A DNA stretch of 49,754 nt from JBOFBH01 sp051657715. GTDB lineage: Bacteria > Actinomycetota > Actinomycetes > Actinomycetales > Angustibacteraceae. The translations under genes and the position numbers were made by a program. The notes beneath the pieces were generated by a model. It made no database searches. It was not told where the DNA came from and saw only the letters and a program-made list of their open reading frames with translations. This document shows positions 35,360-43,583 of this stretch, piece by piece (position 1 is the first letter of the stretch; every line of letters begins with the position of its first letter). The stretch covers positions 1 through 49,754 of the forward strand of contig JBOFLF010000066.1 of the NCBI GenBank assembly GCA_051657715.1, given 5' to 3'.

Positions 35360-36306
35360 CACCGGATCGGCCGTCGCGCGCGGCTGGGGTCCATGAGGTC
35401 CGGGTCCGCGTGGACGGACACCAGCTGCAGTTGCGCAACCTCGACAAGGTGCTCTACCCGGCTGACGGAACCACCAAGGCCCACGTCCTGGACTACTACG
35501 CGCGAGTGGCTCCGGTGCTGCTGCCGCTGCTGGCGGACCGACCCGTCACCCGCTTCAGGTGGCCGGACGGCATCGATGGCCACTGGTTCGTGGAGAAGCA
35601 GGTGCCAGCCGGCACGCCGGCTTGGGTCCGCACGGTCACCGTCGACACCCCTGGATCGTCACAGGCACGCGACCGCGCGACCTTTCCCTTCGTGGACGAC
35701 GTCGCGACGCTCACCTGGCTGAGCAACGCGGCCGCGTTGGAGCTGCACGTGCCGCAGTGGACCATCGACCAGCGAAGCGGCGACCACCATGGACCGCACC
35801 GACCCGATCGGGTGGTCATCGACCTGGACCCGGGACCGCCCGCCGGGCTGGCCGAGTGCGCTCAGGTGGCCCTGGTGGTCCGCGAGCGGTTGGCTCGGGA
35901 CGGCCTGGACTGCCTCCCGGTCACCAGTGGCAGCAAGGGGATGCAGCTGTACGCAACGGTCAGCGGGCACCAGCACAGCGACGTCATCCGGCACTATGCC
36001 CGCCGGATCGCCGAGGAGCTGGAACACCAAGAGCGACTGGTGGTCTCCTCCATGCGCAAGACCAGCCGCACCGGCCGGGTGCTGCTCGATTGGAGCCAGA
36101 ACCACCACTACAAGACGACCATCAGCCCGTACTCGCTGCGTGGCCGGCGACTGCCCTGGGTCGCGACGCCGCGGACCTGGTCGGAGATCCAGGACGTCCG
36201 CGCCCTGACCCAGGTGCACTACAGCGAGGTGCCTGATCGGATCCAACGCCTGGGCGACCTCACTGAGCCGTTGCGCCAGACCGGCCCCGCGATTCCCGAC
36301 TCGTAG
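35356..36306 (+). CDS. LigD-type polymerase/primase (AEP superfamily)
   Basis: 316-residue archaeo-eukaryotic primase-type polymerase that fills gaps during end joining. It opens with LRNLDKVLYPADGTTKAHVLDYY, holds the catalytic DLDPG (VVIDLDPGPPAG), SGSKGMQLYA and VLLDWSQNHHYKTT, all LigD-PolDom motifs. Stand-alone PolDom genes next to a LigD ligase occur in Actinobacteria. GTG start overlaps the TGA of a short bridging frame after the ligase gene. Functionally linked to ku (divergent) and the ligase; expected to add ribo- or deoxyribonucleotides at breaks. Confidence 0.93.
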   Translation: MTPDRPSRAAGVHEVRVRVDGHQLQLRNLDKVLYPADGTTKAHVLDYYARVAPVLLPLLADRPVTRFRWPDGIDGHWFVEKQVPAGTPAWVRTVTVDTPGSSQARDRATFPFVDDVATLTWLSNAAALELHVPQWTIDQRSGDHHGPHRPDRVVIDLDPGPPAGLAECAQVALVVRERLARDGLDCLPVTSGSKGMQLYATVSGHQHSDVIRHYARRIAEELEHQERLVVSSMRKTSRTGRVLLDWSQNHHYKTTISPYSLRGRRLPWVATPRTWSEIQDVRALTQVHYSEVPDRIQRLGDLTEPLRQTGPAIPDS

Positions 36307-36363
36307 CGTGAACGGCGAGCCCAGCCCGCTGGAGTCAGCGGCGACGTCCGTCACTGCGCCGCC

Positions 36364-36762
36364 TTAGGCGCGCAGCAGACGGCGGAGCGCCTGTAGCCCG
36401 TCGGCGGTTCCGGGCCAGTGCCGCTCGAGTGCCTCGGGTCCTGCGCATCTGACAGCCGATCGGAGGGCGAGGGCGACGACCACCGCGTCATCGGCGTAGC
36501 CGATCACCGGGATGAAGTCCGGGACGAGATCGATCGGGGATGCGAGATAGACCGTCAGCAGTGCCAACCGGATACGAACACCCCGGGAGACGGCGCGGTC
36601 TGCCGCAAGCCCCCGCAGCAGCCTCAGCGCATCGGGTAACAGCCGCGCACCATCGACAAGGCGAACTTCATCCGGTTTCGCTACCCAGAGGGCGACGATC
36701 AAGCCCAACCAGAGCACGGCGAAAGCCAACGCCCCGGAGAGAACCACCAGCCACCACTGCAC
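36364..36762 (-). CDS. DUF1232 (YkvA-type) membrane protein
   Basis: 132 residues with one N-terminal transmembrane helix (WWLVVLSGALAFAVLWLGLIVAL) and the DUF1232 motif YLASPIDLVPDFIPVIGYADDAVVVALAL. Function of the family is unknown. It converges on the polymerase gene and lies beyond the lsr2 terminator, so it is probably transcribed on its own. Confidence 0.85.
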   Translation of the reverse strand: MQWWLVVLSGALAFAVLWLGLIVALWVAKPDEVRLVDGARLLPDALRLLRGLAADRAVSRGVRIRLALLTVYLASPIDLVPDFIPVIGYADDAVVVALALRSAVRCAGPEALERHWPGTADGLQALRRLLRA

Positions 36763-36806
36763 GCCTATTCCTCTGACTTCCCGCAGCCACCGCTACTTCG
36801 CGGATA

Positions 36807-36850
36807 ATCATCTGGTGCCCGCATCGACGTCCGCGCGGGCACCAGATGAT
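36807..36850 (-). terminator. Strong lsr2 terminator
   Basis: A 16-bp perfect stem (atcatctggtgcccgc / gcgggcaccagatgat) with a 12-base loop stands about 90 bases after the lsr2 stop. It is the longest perfect hairpin in the window and should separate lsr2 from the DUF1232 gene. Confidence 0.8.
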
Positions 36851-36937
36851 GGAGCTGGCCGAGCTCCGACACGTGCGGCGAGGACAGCGACGTGCCGGTG
36901 TCAGTGCGGTACGTCGCCACAGACGCACCGTGAATGG

Positions 36938-37273
36938 TCAGTGAGCTGCCTCATACGCCTCTCGGATAGACGCGGAAATACGCCCTCGCTCGCTCACCTC
37001 GTGGCCCTTTTTGCGCGCCCACTCACGGATGGCGGCAGTGTCTTCAGCGGACGATGCCGCCGCTCGGGGGCTTCGGCGAACACCTTTGCCTCTGCTGCCG
37101 CCAACCTTACGCGCACTACCGACCCATGGAGCGAGTTCTTTGCGGAGCTTCCCCGCATTCTTCTGCGACAGGTCGATCTCGTACGTGACACCGTCAAGCC
37201 CGAAAGTGACGGTTTCCGCAGCGTCACCGCCGTCGAGATCGTCGATCAGCTTGACCTGCACCTGCTGTGCCAT
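36938..37273 (-). CDS. lsr2: Nucleoid-associated protein Lsr2
   Basis: H-NS-like xenogeneic silencer of AT-rich DNA; 111 residues. N-terminal dimerisation domain MAQQVQVKLIDDLDGGDA, EIDLSQKNAGKLRKELAPWV, a basic linker, then the DNA-binding domain with the RGR AT-hook-like minor-groove motif in GHEVSERGRISASIREAYEAAH. ATG 37273 has AAGGAG upstream and gives the conserved MAQ start. Downstream of clpC and upstream of lysS by synteny with mycobacteria (Rv3597c), although here an end-joining cluster intervenes. Lsr2 would be expected to bind the AT-richer fasciclin patch. Confidence 0.97.
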   Translation of the reverse strand: MAQQVQVKLIDDLDGGDAAETVTFGLDGVTYEIDLSQKNAGKLRKELAPWVGSARKVGGSRGKGVRRSPRAAASSAEDTAAIREWARKKGHEVSERGRISASIREAYEAAH

Positions 37274-37395
37274 GCCGTGCTCCTTGTGTGGTTTACCCGC
37301 GCGGGCCGCGGTTTCACGGCCCAGATTACCTCGACTCATCAGGAATTCACGAATCCACGTCGGAAGAATCTAGAACGTGCGCCACGTCCGAACGA

Positions 37396-37563
37396 CTAGG
37401 AGGGCGAATCGCCGTTGTTACCGGATGCCTCGCGGCCACGCTCGCGTTCCCACCGCGCCTGCGCCGATCGTTCCCGACGGTCACCTTCGAGCATCGCGCG
37501 GACCGCGATAATGAACAGGAAAAGCACCCCGGCAGTCGGAGCGAGGACAAGCACGGCATCCAT
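37396..37563 (-). CDS. Small single-pass membrane protein
   Basis: 55 residues: MDAVLVLAPTAGVLFLFIIAVRAML is a single membrane helix with N-out topology predicted, followed by a highly charged tail (EGDRRERSAQARWERERGREASGNNGDSPS). No family recognised beyond small conserved actinobacterial membrane proteins near lysS. No Shine-Dalgarno is seen, but a TACACT element lies six bases ahead of the ATG, so the mRNA is probably leaderless. Function unknown. Confidence 0.72.
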   Translation of the reverse strand: MDAVLVLAPTAGVLFLFIIAVRAMLEGDRRERSAQARWERERGREASGNNGDSPS

Positions 37564-37569
37564 CTGACC

Positions 37570-37575
37570 AGTGTA
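37570..37575 (-). promoter_or_regulatory. Putative -10 element for a leaderless transcript
   Basis: TACACT on the minus strand stands six bases before the ATG of the 55-residue membrane protein, a spacing that puts transcription start on the A of ATG. This is a common actinobacterial leaderless arrangement; no ribosome binding site is visible. Confidence 0.5.
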
Positions 37576-37662
37576 GGTGCGCTGCCGATCAGGACCAGGC
37601 GAGGCATTCATGAGCGCACCGAGAGGACCGCGCGCCCAGGAGGGACGGCGCGGCGCGCCCGC

Positions 37663-39252
37663 CTAGTCCGGCTTGACCAGAGGAAACAGGATCGTCTCTC
37701 GAATACCCAACCCGGTGAGAGCCATCAGCAGCCGGTCGATGCCCATGCCCTGCCCGCCCATCGGAGGCATTCCGTGCTCCATCGCGCGCAAGAAGTCCTC
37801 GTCCAACCGCATCGCTTCCTCATCACCGGCAGCGGCCTGCTTCGCCTGCTCCATGAAGCGTTCTCGCTGAACGACCGGGTCGACCAGCTCCGAATAGCCG
37901 GTCGCCAGCTCGAAACCCCGGACGTAGAGATCCCATTTCTCGGTGACTCCCGGCACCTGACGGTGCTGACGAGTCAACGGTGTGGTGTCAGCGGGAAAGT
38001 CCCGGACGAAGGTGGGGGTCGTGAGGTGATCGCCGACCAGGTGCTCCCACAGCAATTCCACCAGCTTTCCGTGGCTCAGCTGCTGCGGAGCGACAGCCAC
38101 CTGATACCGATCGGCACACGAGCGGAGGGTGGCGACCGATGTATCGGGAGTAATCGGCGATCCCAGCGCCTCGGATAGCGAGGGATACATGCCGATGGTC
38201 GTCCACTCCCCCGAAAAGTCATACTCGGTGCCGTCGGCAAGAACAGCCACCTGTGAACCGTGCACCGCCTCGCACGCTCGCTGCACCAGGATCCTGGTCA
38301 GGTCGGCAACAGTCGAGTAGTCGCCGTACGCCTCATAGAACTCCAGCATGGCGAATTCTGGGCTGTGCGTGGAGTCAGCGCCCTCATTTCGGAAGTTCCG
38401 GTTGATCTCGAAGACCTTCTCGATTCCCCCGACCACGGCCCGCTTGAGGAACAGCTCAGGTGCGATCCGCAAGTACAGGTCGATGTCGTAGGCATTCATG
38501 TGGGTGGCGAACGGGCGGGCTGCCGCACCACCGTGCAAGGTCTGCAACATCGGCGTCTCGATCTCGATGAAGCCACGCTCGTGGAAGGCGTCCCGCAACG
38601 CCCGCACCACGACCGCCCGCCGACGGACGACATCACGAGCCAGCGGACGCACCACCAGGTCGACCCAGCGCTGCCGGACCCGAAGCTCCTCGGACACCTC
38701 CGCGCCTTCGTGCAGGTTCGGCAGCGGACGCAGCGTCTTGGCCGCCAATTGCCAGGAATCCGCCCGGACGCTCAGCTCGCCACGCCTGCTGGCCACCACG
38801 CAGCCGTGGACGAACACATGGTCACCGAGGTCGACGTCCGTCTTCCACGCGGCCAGTGCCGGCTCGCCCACCGCGGACAGCCCGAGCATGACCTGCAGCC
38901 GGGTGCCATCGCCCTCCTGGAGGGTCGCGAAACACAACTTCCCGGTGTTGCGCATGAACACCACCCGGCCGGTGACACCGACCAGGTGATCCGTCTCCTG
39001 GCCGGGCTGCAGATCCGGGTGCGCGGCACGCACCTCGCGCAGTGTGTGGGTCCTGGGCACCGAGACCGGGTAGGGATCGATCCCGGCCGCCAGCAACCGG
39101 TCCCGCTTGGCACGGCGTACCCGCAGCTGTTCCGGCAGATCGCGCTCGGCGTCGCCGAGGACGGGCGCCCCCATCGAAGCCGGCGCTGCGGCATCGGTGA
39201 CCGGGGTGACAGGGGCAGCGGGGGGCATCTCGTCGGGGGGCATCTCGTCCAC
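37663..39252 (-). CDS. lysS: Lysyl-tRNA synthetase (class II)
   Basis: 529 residues. The anticodon-binding OB domain (VGVTGRVVFMRNTGKLCFATLQEG) precedes the class II core with motif 2 FEINRNFRNEGADSTHSPEFAMLEFYEAY and motif 3 GMGIDRLLMALTG. Complete. A ~35-residue Pro/Ala/Glu-rich N-terminal extension includes a duplicated DEMPP unit. ATG 39252. Upstream, on the same strand, lie the relics of a vapBC module and then nadC. Confidence 0.96.
   Translation of the reverse strand: MDEMPPDEMPPAAPVTPVTDAAAPASMGAPVLGDAERDLPEQLRVRRAKRDRLLAAGIDPYPVSVPRTHTLREVRAAHPDLQPGQETDHLVGVTGRVVFMRNTGKLCFATLQEGDGTRLQVMLGLSAVGEPALAAWKTDVDLGDHVFVHGCVVASRRGELSVRADSWQLAAKTLRPLPNLHEGAEVSEELRVRQRWVDLVVRPLARDVVRRRAVVVRALRDAFHERGFIEIETPMLQTLHGGAAARPFATHMNAYDIDLYLRIAPELFLKRAVVGGIEKVFEINRNFRNEGADSTHSPEFAMLEFYEAYGDYSTVADLTRILVQRACEAVHGSQVAVLADGTEYDFSGEWTTIGMYPSLSEALGSPITPDTSVATLRSCADRYQVAVAPQQLSHGKLVELLWEHLVGDHLTTPTFVRDFPADTTPLTRQHRQVPGVTEKWDLYVRGFELATGYSELVDPVVQRERFMEQAKQAAAGDEEAMRLDEDFLRAMEHGMPPMGGQGMGIDRLLMALTGLGIRETILFPLVKPD
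39220..39249 (-). repeat. 15-bp tandem duplication in the lysS N-terminus
   Basis: Two perfect copies of ggggggcatctcgtc encode DEMPP twice at the very start of the protein; in frame. Confidence 0.9.
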
Positions 39253-39365
39253 GAGCGGTCAGCCTAACGACGCCCATCGGGGTGCCTCGGCGACAACCCG
39301 GGTCACCGCCCTCGGCGGCACCCGGGGTCGTGGTACTTCGGCAGCGACCCGGAGCCCGCGGTACC

Positions 39366-39735
39366 TCAGCGGCGCGTGGCGGGCCGACGCCGTCGCGACG
39401 TCGTCAGAGCTGGAGCCGAATCCGGCTCCGACGGCACCTGCCAGCGCAGGCCGGGAAACCGGGCGAACCCGCGGTCACCCGTGACCCCACGTACTGCCGG
39501 TCTCGATCGCCAACGCCGCTTGGTACGCGTCCGGGACGACATTGCCGCGGGCCTCGACCTGCCGACACAGGTCGAGGAAGATCTCGAAATGGCGTGGCCC
39601 CGGCCGTAACCGGACACAGTGCGGCGCACCAACAATCGCCTCCACGAACTCCAGTGCGTGCGGCAAGGACGTGGGCGGCGAGTACACGCGCCGGTTGGTG
39701 GCGATCCCTGGTGAACCCGCATCAGGGACGTGCAC
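39366..39735 (-). pseudogene. VapC-type PIN-domain toxin relic
   Basis: C-terminal half of a PIN-domain ribonuclease: TNRRVYSPPTSLPHALEFVEAI, then GPRHFEIFLDLCRQVEARGN, VPDAYQAALAIE with the conserved Asp, and after a frameshift TGDRGFARFPGLRWQVP. The N-terminal ~60 residues with the first catalytic Asp are missing. An extra G in a tgggg run (39486-39490 on the plus strand as cccca) shifts the frame between GSTW and VTGDRG. Both lesions make it non-functional. Confidence 0.8.
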
Positions 39736-39889
39736 GCCGGGCCTGCGATCGGTAGTGCTCGTCCTCCTCGGCGCACAGAAGATCCTTCAGCCCCTCGTGA
39801 TCGTTGAGATCTACCCCCGGTGCCGGTACTCCGCGGAACGTGGGCAGCTCGATTGTGGGGTGGGAGACAGATATCGAAGTTAGATCCAG
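39722..39889 (-). pseudogene. VapB-type antitoxin C-terminal relic
   Basis: An open segment reads IELPTFRGVPAPGVDLND, then EGLKDLL, and ends RSQARRARP with TGA at 39722. The LPTFRG...PGVDL(D/N)D pattern is typical of the toxin-wrapping C-terminus of actinobacterial VapB antitoxins. The N-terminal DNA-binding half is absent, as it would run into the end of nadC. It is upstream of the VapC relic, the usual gene order. Confidence 0.7.
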
Positions 39890-39892
39890 TCT

Positions 39893-40801
39893 TCAGGCCA
39901 GGTCGAGGGCCAGGTCGAGGATCGGGCTGGAGTGGGTGAGCGCACCGACCGACAGGTAGTCGACGCCGGTCCGGCCGTACTCCCGGGCTCGGTCCAGGGT
40001 GAGGCCGCCGGTGCCCTCCAGCTCGACCCGGTCGGTGGTGCTGGCCCGTACCGCCCGGACGGTCTCGGCGAGCAGGTCGACGGACATGTTGTCGCACAGC
40101 AGGAACCGCGCGCCCGCGTGCACTGCCTCCAGCGCCTGGGTCACGGTGGTCACCTCTACCTGCACCACGACCTGGGGGTATTGGCGACGGACCGCCCGGT
40201 ACGCCGCGGACACCGACCCGGCCGCGGCGACGTGGTTGTCTTTCACCATCGCGACGTCGTAGAGGCCCATCCGCTTGTTGGTGCCACCGCCGCAGCGCAC
40301 CGCGTACTTCTCCAGCGCACGCAGCAGCGGGGTGGTCTTGCGGGTGTCGAGCACGGTGGCGCCGGTGCCGTCCAGCGCGTCGGCCCAACGGCGGGTGTGG
40401 GTGGCGATGCCGGACGCCCGGCACACCAGGTTGAGCGCGGTCCGCTCCGCGACCAGCACCGCCCGCACCGGACCGCGCACCTCGGCCACCACGTCCCCGC
40501 GCGCCACCGTGGAACCGTCTACGGCGAGAACCCGCACCTGAACCGGGCCGCACCCCAGGCGCCGCACGACGTCGTCGATGGCCAGCCCGACGACGTCGAC
40601 AGCAGCCAGGACGCCGTCAGCGCGAGCCACCACCCGGGCAGATCCCTGCTGCGACAACGGGATCGTCGCGGACGAGGTGACGTCGACGCCGTCCGGCCCG
40701 CCGAGGTCTTCGTCCAGCGCCCGGCGGATCACGTCCCGCAACCACGACGGGTCCAAGCCGACCGCGCTCAGCCGATCGTCCACGTCGGTCGGGTCGCCCA
40801 T
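39893..40801 (-). CDS. nadC: Nicotinate-nucleotide pyrophosphorylase (carboxylating)
   Basis: Quinolinate phosphoribosyltransferase, 302 residues, converting quinolinate and PRPP to nicotinate mononucleotide. Motifs: ERTALNLVCRASGIATHTRRW, LDTRKTTPLLRALEKYAVRCGGG, RMGLYDVAMVKDNHV, and ELEGTGGLTLDRAREYGRTGVDYLSVGALTHS. It follows nadB with a TGATG junction (ATG 40801), so the two de novo NAD genes are translationally coupled; GTG codons at 40804 and 40807 are alternatives. The C-terminus ends in a duplicated LDLA unit. nadA is not in the window. Confidence 0.96.
   Translation of the reverse strand: MGDPTDVDDRLSAVGLDPSWLRDVIRRALDEDLGGPDGVDVTSSATIPLSQQGSARVVARADGVLAAVDVVGLAIDDVVRRLGCGPVQVRVLAVDGSTVARGDVVAEVRGPVRAVLVAERTALNLVCRASGIATHTRRWADALDGTGATVLDTRKTTPLLRALEKYAVRCGGGTNKRMGLYDVAMVKDNHVAAAGSVSAAYRAVRRQYPQVVVQVEVTTVTQALEAVHAGARFLLCDNMSVDLLAETVRAVRASTTDRVELEGTGGLTLDRAREYGRTGVDYLSVGALTHSSPILDLALDLA
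39897..39920 (-). repeat. 12-bp tandem duplication at the nadC C-terminus
   Basis: gccaggtcgagg occurs twice, encoding LDLALDLA next to the stop; in frame. Confidence 0.85.
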
Positions 40802-42603
40802 CACCACGCCGCCACCGGCTGGGCGATCGGCGAGTAGGACGTCGTCAGCTCACCGTCCGGGCCGAGCACGGCGGTCAGGTGGCCACGCCAGCGCAGGTCG
40901 TCGCGCTCGGGGAAGTCGGCGCGCAGGTGCCCGCCACGGGTCTCCTCGCGCAACACCGCCACCGTGGTCAGCACCGAGCCGACCAGGTGCAGGTTGGTGG
41001 TCTCCCACGCCGCGGCGCCCACCCCGACTGAATCCGCACCCGCACACCCGGCAGGCTGCTCATCGTCCGGGACCCGCGCGCAGGGCAGCTCGGCGAGCCG
41101 GATGGCTGTGTCCTGCAACGACTCTGCCGATCGCAGCGCGCCAGCACCCGCGGTCATCGCTCGCTGCACCGCGAGCTGGTGCCGGGAGTCGAGCAGCTCC
41201 GCCCCACCGGTCGGCGGCGCCGGTTCGACCGGTGGCAGCTCCCCGGCGGCCAGCCGACAGCTGAGGTCGTCGGCGATCCGCCCGGCGAACACGAGCCCCT
41301 CCAACAACGAGTTGGACGCCAACCGGTTGGCGCCGTGCACCCCGGAACAGGCGACCTCCCCACACGCGTACAGCCCGGCCAGGCTGGAGCGACCGTGCAG
41401 ATCGGTCGCCACACCACCGCTGGCGTAGTGCTGCGCCGGCGCGACCGGGAGCAGCTGGGTGGCCGGATCGAAGCCCAGGGAGCGACACCGCCGCACGATC
41501 GACGGGAACCGCCGCTCCAGGAACTCGGCGCCCAGACCGCGCGCGTCCAGATAGACGTGATCGACACCGCGGCGGCGCATCCGCTCGACGATCGCCCGAC
41601 TGACCACGTCCCGCGGCGCGAGGTCGGCCAGCTCGTGGACACCCGGCATGAAGCGCTCGCCGGAGTCGTCCACCAGCACCGCGCCCTCGCCACGCACCGC
41701 CTCGCTGATCAACGGTTGCTGCCCGATCGAGCCGGCGCCCAGCCACAACACCGTGGGGTGGAACTGCACGAACTCCAAGTCTCGCACCGCCGCACCGGCG
41801 CGGACCGCGGCGGCCATCCCGTCCCCGGTCGCGACCGCCGGGTTGGTCGTGGACGCGTACACCTGGCCGATGCCGCCGGTGGCCAGCACCACCGCTCGGG
41901 CGAGCACCGCGCCCACGCCGTCCCGCTGCCCCTCACCGAGCACGTGCACCGTGACCCCGCAGACCCGACCAGGGCGGTCCGAGCCGCCGCTGGTTCCACC
42001 GAAAGCCCCGTCCTGCAGCAGGTCGACGACCATGGCGTGCTCGATCACCTCGATCCCCGGGTCGTCGACGACCGCATCCAGCGCGGCGATCAAGGCACGA
42101 GAGATCTCCCGCCCGGTGGCGTCCCCACCGGCGTGCGCGATCCGGTCCCGGTGGTGCCCGCCCTCCCGGGTGAGCGCGATCCGGCCGTCCGGGGTGCGGT
42201 CGAACTCGGCACCCAGTGCCACCAGCTCCCGGACCCGCGCCGGACCTTCGGTGACCAACGCGGTGACCGCTGCCTCGTCGCACACGCCCGCCCCGGCGAC
42301 CAGGGTGTCCCGCCGATGGTCGGTGGGAGAGTCCGCCGGATCCAACGCGGCCGCGATACCCCCTTGCGCCCAACGGGTCGATCCCTCGTCCAACACGGTC
42401 TTGGTCACCAACAGCACCCGGTCCACCCGTCGGCGCAACCGCAATGCCGTGGTGAGCCCGGCGATGCCAGACCCGACCACCACCACGTCGGCCGACGTCG
42501 TCCACCCGGGCGCGGGCGCGATCAGCTGACGAGCCAGACGCACCGGTCGTGCTGGGACTGGTCGTGAGGCGGGGGGCTCGACCGCCCGGCGTCCAGGAGT
42601 CAC
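40801..42603 (-). CDS. nadB: L-aspartate oxidase
   Basis: FAD-dependent oxidation of aspartate to iminoaspartate, first step of de novo NAD synthesis; 600 residues. N-terminal FAD motif ADVVVVGSGIAGLTTALRLR, the substrate region with RAHAGGD-like HRDRIAHAGGDATGREI, the QFHPT block in LEFVQFHPTVLW, PAQHYASGGVATDLHGRSSLAGLYACGE and HGANRLASNSLLEGL. The GTG overlaps the panC stop (GTGA), and the stop abuts the nadC start. The fused order panC-nadB-nadC is co-translational. N-terminal ~35 residues are a variable Pro/Arg-rich tail. Confidence 0.96.
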   Translation of the reverse strand: MTPGRRAVEPPASRPVPARPVRLARQLIAPAPGWTTSADVVVVGSGIAGLTTALRLRRRVDRVLLVTKTVLDEGSTRWAQGGIAAALDPADSPTDHRRDTLVAGAGVCDEAAVTALVTEGPARVRELVALGAEFDRTPDGRIALTREGGHHRDRIAHAGGDATGREISRALIAALDAVVDDPGIEVIEHAMVVDLLQDGAFGGTSGGSDRPGRVCGVTVHVLGEGQRDGVGAVLARAVVLATGGIGQVYASTTNPAVATGDGMAAAVRAGAAVRDLEFVQFHPTVLWLGAGSIGQQPLISEAVRGEGAVLVDDSGERFMPGVHELADLAPRDVVSRAIVERMRRRGVDHVYLDARGLGAEFLERRFPSIVRRCRSLGFDPATQLLPVAPAQHYASGGVATDLHGRSSLAGLYACGEVACSGVHGANRLASNSLLEGLVFAGRIADDLSCRLAAGELPPVEPAPPTGGAELLDSRHQLAVQRAMTAGAGALRSAESLQDTAIRLAELPCARVPDDEQPAGCAGADSVGVGAAAWETTNLHLVGSVLTTVAVLREETRGGHLRADFPERDDLRWRGHLTAVLGPDGELTTSYSPIAQPVAAW

Positions 42604-43583
42604 AACGCTTGCGATCCGGCGTCGGACCTCACGTTGGTCGACCCGATGGCAGACGCCGACCCGATGGTGGACGCGGCCAGCGGGCCACCGCCAGGTCCGA
42701 CCTGAATCGGCAGATTGTCGATCAGCCGAGTGGTGCCGACCTGTGCGGCCACCGCCAGCAACGCCTCACCGCGGTACCACTCCGGGACGTCCTGCAGCGT
42801 CTGCGGGTGCACCAGCACGAGATAGTCCACCGCCGCCAGCGGTTCGGCCACCAGCACCGCCCGCGCTGACCGGCGCACCGCACTCGGTCCCTCGGTGGCG
42901 GACGCCGCACCGGCGCGCAACGCCCGGGACAGCGCGAGCGCCGTCGATCGGTCAGTGGGGGTGAGGTAGACGTTGCGGCTGCTGAGCGCCAACCCGTCCG
43001 GCTCCCGCACTGTCGGGACGCCGATCACCTCGACAGGGAAGTCCAGGTCGCGTGCCATCCGGCGGATCAGCAGCAGCTGCTGGGCGTCCTTCTGGCCGAA
43101 GTACGCCAGGTGCGGCCTGGTCAGGTGCAGCAGCTTGCCCACCACGGTCAGCACGCCGTCGAAGTGACCGAGGCGGGACCGGCCCTCCAGCACCTCGCCG
43201 AGCGGGCCGGCGCTGACCCGCACACCCGGGTCGCCGTCCGGGTACACCACGTCCGGGGTCGGGGCGAAGACCAGGTCGACGCTCTCGGCCGCGCAGATCC
43301 GCAGGTCGTCGTCGAGGGTGCGGGGGTAGCGGGACAGGTCCTCACCCGGACCGAACTGCAGCGGGTTGAGGAACACCGTCACGATGACCCGCGCGGCGCG
43401 CCGACGGGCATGGCGGATCAGCTCGGCGTGCCCGGCGTGCAACGCGCCCATGGTCATCACGACCGCCACGTCCCCGGTCAGCTGCGCCCGGGCCGGCAGC
43501 AGCTCCTCACGGGTACGCACCACCGGCGGGGTGGCCCCGGACGCCACAGCAAGCAGCGGGTCCGCCAGGTGGTCGGACTTCAC
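42600..43583 (-). CDS. panC: Pantothenate synthetase
   Basis: ATP-dependent condensation of pantoate and beta-alanine; 327 residues. Motifs: VMTMGALHAGHAELI (HxGH), TVFLNPLQFGPGEDLSRYP, YFGQKDAQQLLLIRRM and LALSSRNVYLT. GTG 43583 overlaps the preceding DUF2520 stop (GTGA) with GAGGAG a few bases upstream, so starting here is well supported even though the reading frame is open much further 5'. The C-terminal ~45 residues are a low-complexity tail. The gene precedes nadB, joining coenzyme A and NAD synthesis. Confidence 0.96.
   Translation of the reverse strand: MKSDHLADPLLAVASGATPPVVRTREELLPARAQLTGDVAVVMTMGALHAGHAELIRHARRRAARVIVTVFLNPLQFGPGEDLSRYPRTLDDDLRICAAESVDLVFAPTPDVVYPDGDPGVRVSAGPLGEVLEGRSRLGHFDGVLTVVGKLLHLTRPHLAYFGQKDAQQLLLIRRMARDLDFPVEVIGVPTVREPDGLALSSRNVYLTPTDRSTALALSRALRAGAASATEGPSAVRRSARAVLVAEPLAAVDYLVLVHPQTLQDVPEWYRGEALLAVAAQVGTTRLIDNLPIQVGPGGGPLAASTIGSASAIGSTNVRSDAGSQAL
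42640..42675 (-). repeat. 18-bp tandem duplication at the panC C-terminus
   Basis: Two copies of an 18-mer (gacccgatggcagacgcc and a diverged copy) encode the ASTIGS/ASAIGS-type tail; in frame. Confidence 0.85.

Noticed and set aside
39366..40553. A 395-codon minus-strand frame across nadC
   Set aside because: Only its last ~55 codons (the shifted end of the VapC relic) are meaningful; the rest is the nadC gene read in a wrong frame.
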